Source of the DNA: Deinandra increscens subsp. villosa
Taxonomy: Eukaryota; Streptophyta; Magnoliopsida; Asterales; Asteraceae
Direction: 5' to 3'
Assembly (NCBI GenBank): GCA_039602395.1
Contig: JBCNJP010000003.1
Coordinates: 29,395,081 to 29,459,080 of the forward strand
DNA: 64,000 nt
The notes beneath the pieces were generated by a model. That model was not told where the DNA came from. It saw only the letters and a list, made by a program, of their open reading frames with translations, and did not search any database. Both the position numbers and the translations under genes were made by a program. Positions 57,391-64,000 of this stretch are shown one piece after another (position 1 is the first letter of the stretch; each line of letters begins with the position of its first letter).

Positions 57391-60300
57391 ATGGGTTCTG
57401 GTGAAGCAATAAATGATGCCAACGTCATTACCGGTAAGTTTCTTCTAAACAACTACTTCGCAAATGTCTTAATTGATACGGGTGCTGAGAAAAGTTTAAT
57501 TTCGACTAAGTTCTGTAAGTTTATTAAGGCTACCCAAACGCCACTAAAATCTAGGTATACGGTTGAATTAGCAAATGGTAAACTCATCGACACCACTCAC
57601 TTAGTTGAGGATTGCACATTAGAACTATCTGGTCATAAACTAAGTATAGACCTTATGCCTTTTACCATCGGTAGTTTCGACATGATAGTGGGCATGGATT
57701 GGCTATCCAAACATCAGGTGGAAATTGTTTGTCAAGAAAAAGTCATAAGAATACCCATAGCAGGAGGAGAAGTACTCCCAATTCAGGGCGAAAAGGGAGG
57801 TGTTGTCTCCGGAATTATATCATACCTTAAAGCGCAAAAGTGTCTTCGGAAAGGACACGTGGCAATCCTAGCCACAGTTACGGACCAAACCACGGTGGGG
57901 AGAAAGATCGAAGACTTCCTAATCGTACGTGATTACCCAGAGGTATTTCCCGAGGAATTACCTTGCCTTCCTCCGCATCGGCAAGTAGAATTTGGGATTG
58001 ACCTCGCTCCAGGAGCAGCTACGATCGCGCGTGCACCATATCGTCTAGCAGTGAACGAATTGAATGAGCTATCCAGACAACTACAGGAACTGCTAGATAA
58101 AGGTTTTATTAGACCTAGCTCATCACCATGGGGAGCGCCAGTCTTATTCGTCAAAAAGAAGGATGGCGCATTCAGGATGTGTATAGATTACCGCGAACTC
58201 AACAAAGTCACTATAAAAAATCGATACCCTCTTCCACGAATAGACGATCTCTTTGACCAACTTCAAGGATCCAGTTACTATTCCAAGATTGATTTGAGGT
58301 CCGGCTACCATCAGCTAAGAGTCCATGTGGAGGACATAGAAAAGACAGCCTTTAGAACACGCTATGGTCATTATGAATTCTTGGTCATGCCTTTCGGGCT
58401 GACAAACGCCCTAGCCGTGTTCATGGATCTCATGAACCGTGTGTGCAAGCCCTACCTGGATAAATTTGTCATAGTGTTTATTGACGACATCCTGATCTAC
58501 TCGAAGACAAAAGAAGAACATGAGGAACACCTGCTGTTAATCTTAAAAAATTAAAGTAAGAACAACTCTATTCAAAATTCTCTAAGTGCGATTTCTGGAT
58601 CCGGGAGGTTCAATTTCTGGGTCACATCGTCAACGAACAAGGTATCCACGTTGACCCATCCAATGTCGAAGCCATTAAAAATTGGTCTACCCCTAGAGCA
58701 CCTACGGAAATTCGCCAATTCCTAGGTTTAGCGGGTTACTACCGTCGTTTTATAAAGGGATTTTCTCAGTTAGCTCAACCATTGACCGCCCTTACACACA
58801 AAGGGGTTCAATACAGATGGGGTGATAAGGAAGAAGCGGCCTTCCAAACTTTGAAAGAGAAATTTTGTACTGCACCTATATTATCTCTACTTGATGGGAT
58901 TGGCGACTTCGAGGTCTATTGTGACGCGTCAATCCAGGGACTCGGATGTGTGTTGATGCAAAGAGGTAAAGTCATCGCATACGGGTCAAGGCAACTAAAG
59001 TCTCACGAGAAGAATTACACAACTCACGACCTAGAGTTGGTCGCTGTTGTATTTGCCTTGAAATTTTGGAGACACTACTTATATGGAACCAAGTGTACGA
59101 TATTCACTGATCACAAGAGCCTCCAGCACATATTCGAACATAAGGAACTCAACATGAGGCAACGTAGGTGGGTCGAATTGCTAAACGATTACGACCTTAC
59201 GATAAAGTATTATCCAGGCAAGGCCAACGTGGTGGCCGATGCCTTGAGTAGAAATGAGCATGTCAAACCAATAAAGGTTCGAGCTCTCCAATTAACGATC
59301 CATACGGGGCTACCTGATAGACTCCGGGATGCTCAGAAAGAGGACCTAAGGGAAGAAAATTTCGGGTCTGAATCATTACGTGACGTCGATGGAACTTCTG
59401 AAGTTAAGTCCGATGGACTTCGTTATTATAAGGATCGTATATGGGTACCTCTCCATAGAAATCTTAGAGAACTGGTGATGGACGAGGCCCACAAGTCTCG
59501 TTATTCGATCCATCCAGGTTCTGAAAAAATGTATCAAGATCTAAAGGGGCTATATTGGTGGCCCAATATGAAAGCTGACATCGCTAGATATGTTAGCAAG
59601 TGCTTGACGTGCGCAATGGTCAAAACGGAACATCAAAATCCAGCAGGGTTACTGCAACAACCTAAAATTCCCGATTAGAAATGGGAAGAAATCTCGATGA
59701 ATTTCATCACGGGATTGTCTCGTTCTTCTAGCGGCAACGATATGATTTGGGTTATCGTTGACCGATTAACAAAATTCGCTCATTTCCTAGCTATCAAGGA
59801 AAGTGACAAAACAGAGAAACTTGCAAAGATATACCTCAAGGAGATTGTCAAACTCCACAGAGTGCCTTTATCTATTATCTCTGACCGAGACCCTAGATTT
59901 GCATCAAATTTTTGGAGAACCTTACAAACGGCGATGGGCACTCGCTTAGATATGAGTACCGCGTATCATCCTCAAACAGATGGACAGACTGAACGTACCA
60001 TCCAAACTCTCGAGGATATGCTTAGAGCATGTGTGCTCGACTTTGGGAAAAATTGGGAAACTCATTTACCACTGGTAAAATTCTTCTATAACAACAGCTA
60101 CCATACTAGTATTAGATCCGCTCCATTTGAGGCTCTTTACGGACGAAAATGCAGATCGCCTGTCTGTTGGGCCGAGGTCGGTGAGAGTTAACTTACTAGA
60201 CCTGAACTAGTGCACGAGACCACTGAGAGAATCATGCAAATCAGAAACCGTATGAAAGCGGCGAGAGATAGACAAAAGAGTTATGCAAATAAACGCCGAA

Positions 60301-60743
60301 GGCCTTTGGAATTCGAAGTCGGCGACAAAGTACTGCTGAAAGTCTCACCATGGAAAGGCGTTGTACGCTTTGGAAAGCGCGGGAAGTTAAATCCTCGCTA
60401 TGTAGGACCATTCGAGATCACCGAAAGCATTGGTCTGGTGGCTTACCGTTTAAATCTACCTCCTGAATTGGATGGAGTACACAACGTGTTTCACGTTTCG
60501 AACTCGAGGAAGTGTTTAGCATATGACACTCTCATAGTTCCAATAGAAGAACTGAAAATCGATGAACAACTGCGATTTATCGAATAACCCGTAGAAATCA
60601 TGGGACGTGAGGAGAAAACATTGAAATGAAGTAAAATTCCCATCGTCAAAGTGAGATGGCAATCTAAGCGTGGACCGGTGTTCACGTGGGAACGAGAAGA
60701 TCAGATGAGAAAGAAATATCCTCACCTATTTGATCAAGTCTGA
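57391..60743 (+). pseudogene. Pol (PR-RT-RH-INT-chromodomain) of element D
   Basis: Protease LIDTGAEKS lies at about 57470. RT (57950-58560) has FRMCIDYREL, KIDLRSGYHQL and FIDDILIYSK, then a frameshift and stop at 58551. RNase H (58780-59270) has YCDASIQGLG, TDHKSLQHI and ADALSR. Integrase has an HHCC zinc region (HKSRYSIHPG, CLTCAMVK), a TAG at 59676, IVDRLTKFAHF, IISDRDPRF and HPQTDGQTERT, and a TAA near 60188. The GPFEI module leads to a chromodomain-like tail (KIPIVKVRWQ, FTWEREDQM, YPHLF) at about 60588-60740, preceded by a TAA where B has a Gln codon. Domain order and chromodomain mark a chromovirus. It is non-functional as it stands. Confidence 0.92.
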
Positions 60744-60774
60744 ACATCTAATTAAGGTATGAGTTAACTTTTGG

Positions 60775-60892
60775 GAAAAATTTCCTTAACAAAGGGATGA
60801 TGTAGCAACCCTAAAATTTTTCTATTCCTTCCACAGAAACCATAGCAACTTAAGGCAATTTTCGGGACGAAAATTCCTTAACAAGGGGATGA
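60775..60892 (+). other. Duplicated polypurine tract of element D
   Basis: CCTTAACAAAGGGATGATGT (about 60783-60802) is repeated as CCTTAACAAGGGGATGATGT at 60876-60895, just before the 3' LTR. The upstream copy is followed by AGCAACCCT and the downstream one by GACAACCGG (LTR). Confidence 0.8.
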
Positions 60893-62579
60893 TGTGACAA
60901 CCGGCAATTTCCCAGGTTAACCCCGTTAATAACTTGTGTTATATTTTAATAACGTCCGTTACTTCGGTTAACTAGAATAGTTACACGAGCATTGCACATG
61001 AGTCTAGACGTCGGTTAACTTACTTGAATAATTATATTTTATGATTTTGTGTAAATCATATTTTATAATTTCATGAAAACGTTTTGTCATTTTATGTGAC
61101 AAGTACATTTATTATTTTTAATGTGATATATATGTATTTATATACACACGTTATTTTATTATGCTATGTGACGATGTGTCATGTAATCGTACGAACTTTT
61201 CTATACTTTTAATTGGAATTTAAAAACATATAGTTATGGGGTTATAACTATGAATTTATGTGAATCATTTATATAATTATAAATGGGTATTTATGATATT
61301 ATGTACACCGATTGGGGGGTTGCATTCTAAATATGTAATGCGTTGATTTTATTTGTTCAAACGCACGTATCCGTACGGTTAGAGTTATTCCCGTTAGCCT
61401 TGTTGGGGTTAGTTAACCCCCCCCCCCCCCGTTAAACTCAAGGGGCTTATCTTGCCATTTTCTAAACTTATTTTAACTAATCAAACCTGTAAGGACCTAA
61501 CTTGTAATTATTCAAACTCGAATCCTCATTTAGTAATATGGTGAGGGACCAATTCTGCAATTAATCAAACTTGAATGAAGTACTGGAAAGCCAAACAGAG
61601 ATCGTCGACGGTTTCGACGACTTCAATGAATCGGTAACCTCCCTTTCTTAATATTGTCCGATCGAATTCATCAGTTATACCATTCAATGATTTAGTAAAT
61701 CAGTAGAAAGTCTTAACGTCATTTTGTCACCACAATCATCCTCCGAGCTCTCTCCCCTTTCTCTCGTTTTTTTTAATATTTTCTGGTGAACTCGAATTTT
61801 CGGCCAAAATCTCCACCGAATCAGCACCATCCAACACCCTTTGAGATCTTCTTTCGTCGCTGAGCAACCATGAGAAGTCGGATTCGAGTTTCGTGTTGGT
61901 GCTCGGTGTTCGCGTTCAAGTTTCGGGTTTCATTTCGGCTCCAAAAACGCGTCAAAACTCATCCCCGATTCAAGGTAACCCTTCCTCTACTTAAATCGCA
62001 TGTTACCCTTCACTTTGTTTCTGATTTCAAGATTTTCCGGTGACCGGAATAAAACTCCAGCCACCGGAGTTGTGGGGAAGAAGATGGCTCGCGACTGGTT
62101 CTAAATATATTTATTCTGTGCGTGATTTTTAAACAAAAGGAGTCTCACCGCAGTGGTAAGTCTATGTGTCTGGGTCCAAAGGGTCGCGAGTTCTACTCCC
62201 ACACACTGCATTTTCTTTTATGTATTTCTTTTCTTGGTGCCAAATTTCTGGCAACTCTATCGCATAAAGTGAATTATGTCCGAAGAATAAACCAAAGGGA
62301 GTGCTGGCCTAGTGGTCAATATGCTGTGAAGCATGTGGGAGGTCATGGGTTTGATTCCTATGAGCATCATTTTTGCCTTTTTATTTATTTTTTGGATTTT
62401 AAGGATCATTTGGTCTAACACCCAAAACTACTATTACATGTATATAATATCCTGACATCTAAAGTTTTCATAGACCCCGTTAGGGTACTTGTGAACTTTT
62501 ATATTATGAAAGCATTATAATTTAAATGAATTAAAATTTTATAGCCTCGTTATTAATAATAAAAATTAGTTTTAAATAT

Positions 62580-62653
<74 letters not shown>

Positions 62654-63503
62654 GATTTATTGACATGCAAGCGTTTTAAAATTTTTCTTGAAACTATTGA
62701 ATTTTGACACTACATATAAATATATATATTGGACGTATTATTTTTCATACTTTTGACTACACTCCGATATTAATATTTATGAACGTGTATGTTTACCCAA
62801 TCATCACTACATTTATTATTTGGAATAACATACGCACATTGATTTCGTAAATCTTTGTGTCCTTGATTTAATGTCATTTTTGACTGCTTTAGAACAAACG
62901 ATTTTTATCACACGTTGAAAACTATCACACAAGTCACGTATGGATTTACTTGTCAAAGAACCGTCGTCTAGGCTATGTTACTCATGTGCAGACACACACT
63001 TACGTATGTAAAATCGATAGGTGCTCGGTAGTTACGCAAGACTCGGAGTCTTACTAAATTGTAGCAGCACACCCTAAGGTGAGTTACACAACCTCTTACG
63101 TTACGTCTGGGTTTGGACGATAACACACACAAACACGTTACACCCGGGTTAGGGTGATAACACGATAACTTTTGATGTATGATTACAGTAGAAATCCAGT
63201 ATATATCACATGTTCACGTAAAATGCTTTATCTTTCAAGTCCTTACTTATCGAACCGTTAATAGCATATAGCGAGGGGATATTGGGTAGTACTACTGGGG
63301 TCTGACAAACCCCACTCAGCGGGCACGAGATGCACCACCCGACTGGCGGTCGGACTGAGGACAATGTCAGCCTAACTTACCGTGATCGAGTAGACACGGG
63401 GAATGCAAACCACGTAAGGATTATTCCTACAACTAATTGGTCAGCTTTGGTTGCGAACGTTTTAGTGACATGAACTCCGTTATTGGAAATTAGAGGTGTG
63501 ACA
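60893..63503 (+). repeat. 3' LTR of chromovirus D, internally deleted
   Basis: It matches the 5' LTR closely. It lacks the segment equivalent to 54430-54856 (427 bp), with the 4-bp microhomology AACT at the junction near 63476. The deletion removes the acceptor-like site. The (TA)n block is expanded (about 62581-62651). Confidence 0.93.
62139..62368 (+). other. Two tandem tRNA-like modules in 3' LTR of D
   Basis: The modules are at 62139-62208 and 62298-62368, copies of those in the 5' LTR. The second B box reads GGTTTGATTCC, a C-to-T change at a CpG, as expected from methylation decay. Confidence 0.65.
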
Positions 63504-64000
63504 AACCGGGTAGATAATGTGTACCTTTTTGGCTCGGCAAGAGAAGATCTTCTAGGATTTGAAGTAAATCCCTCTACGATCGCACACACGACACACCGAT
63601 GTATGTATGCTAGTACTTGATCACGAACTCCTCTTCTTGATGAAGGCTTGGTTGAACCACAAGAAAATCGAATCCTTTGGATTCGGTTTCCTTTGCCGAA
63701 AATAAGAGAGGAAAGAGAGAGGATTAGGGTTTTGCACTTTATCAGATATATTGCAACCTTAAACCTTAAACCCATAGGGTCTATTTATAGTGTTTAGGAA
63801 ACTTGAAAACAAGATAGGGATTGGGATGGGGAGGCTCACGAATTCGGCCCTAAGGCCCTATCCCAAATCCTTTCCTAATTGTAATCTAATTACAACTCTC
63901 TTTAATTGTCAACTAACACCCTGTTAACAATTAACTGTTAGTTTTAACGACTCCTCGTTAAATATTCGTGATAAATATTAATTAACTGATTAATTAATAC
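63504..64000 (-). repeat. LTR-like sequence, right of element D
   Basis: No gene is visible. A minus-strand TATA-like CACTATAAATAGACC lies near 63778-63792, a layout like the U3 of the copia LTRs elsewhere in this window. It probably continues the fragment at 51798-51875. Its outer end is beyond the window. Confidence 0.35.

Larger units (their letters stand above)
51876..63503 (+). mobile_element. Complete Ty3/gypsy chromovirus D
   Basis: This 11,628-bp plus-strand element has LTRs at 51876-54883 and 60893-63503. The order is PBS, ORF1, gag, PR-RT-RH-INT, chromodomain, double polypurine tract and 3' LTR. The flanking 5-mers AACCT (51871-51875) and AACCG (63504-63508) match at four of five bases, consistent with one mutated target duplication. 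The LTRs differ by roughly 1% by eye, so insertion was recent, yet coding parts already contain stops and frameshifts. It may have moved in trans. Confidence 0.93.

Overview
This is plant nuclear DNA. It has long nested LTR retrotransposons, plant-type pol II and pol III signals, and one plant cell-wall gene with a GT-AG intron. The Ty3/gypsy proteins (asparagine-rich gag, chromodomain at the pol C-terminus, LTRs of about 3 kb) look like Tekay/Del-type chromoviruses as found in Asteraceae. The family assignment is inferred from memory of such proteins, not from a search. About 70% of the window is retroelement sequence. The only intact host gene I can support is a type I pectinesterase on the minus strand at 38037-41059.

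Layout, left to right. 1-6021: 5' part of chromovirus A (minus strand), cut by the window edge. 6022-6577: AT-rich spacer. 6578-13087: copia-like element E (minus), with two short LTRs, a very long broken gag and no pol. 13088-14125 and 25793-29814: the two halves of an older copia element C (minus), split by chromovirus B (14126-25792, minus). B is complete with both LTRs and an exact 5-bp target duplication. 29815-38036: mostly non-coding, AT-rich DNA with a CACTA-like fragment, a 44-bp tandem repeat and a decayed coiled-coil coding region. 38037-41640: pectinesterase and its promoter. 41640-42965: stacked copia LTRs. 42966-43465: a run of 500 Ns. 43466-46620: copia-like element F (minus), inserted in the gag start of another gypsy fragment K (46621-46984). 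47050-47510: hairpin-type MITE-like sequences. 47511-51875: AT-rich DNA with no convincing gene. 51876-63503: chromovirus D (plus), complete with two LTRs. 63504-64000: continuation of the LTR-like sequence into which D inserted.

Chromoviruses A, B and D share one architecture: a 3-kb LTR, an initiator-Met PBS, an extra coiled-coil/acidic ORF (ORF1), a gag that appears to carry a small intron, then protease, RT, RNase H, integrase and chromodomain, then a duplicated polypurine tract and the 3' LTR. All copies are disabled by stops, frameshifts or deletions. Every one of the five LTRs carries two tandem tRNA-like modules with pol III A/B boxes in element-sense orientation. These sit beside twin CCGG hairpins and inside what looks like a conserved LTR intron. 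This embedded pol III/intron arrangement and the conserved ORF1 are the most unusual signals here.

The copia-like elements C, E and F share a different oddity. Each has a leader between PBS and gag built from a short iterated motif specific to that element. In E and F the same motif recurs in the element's own LTR.
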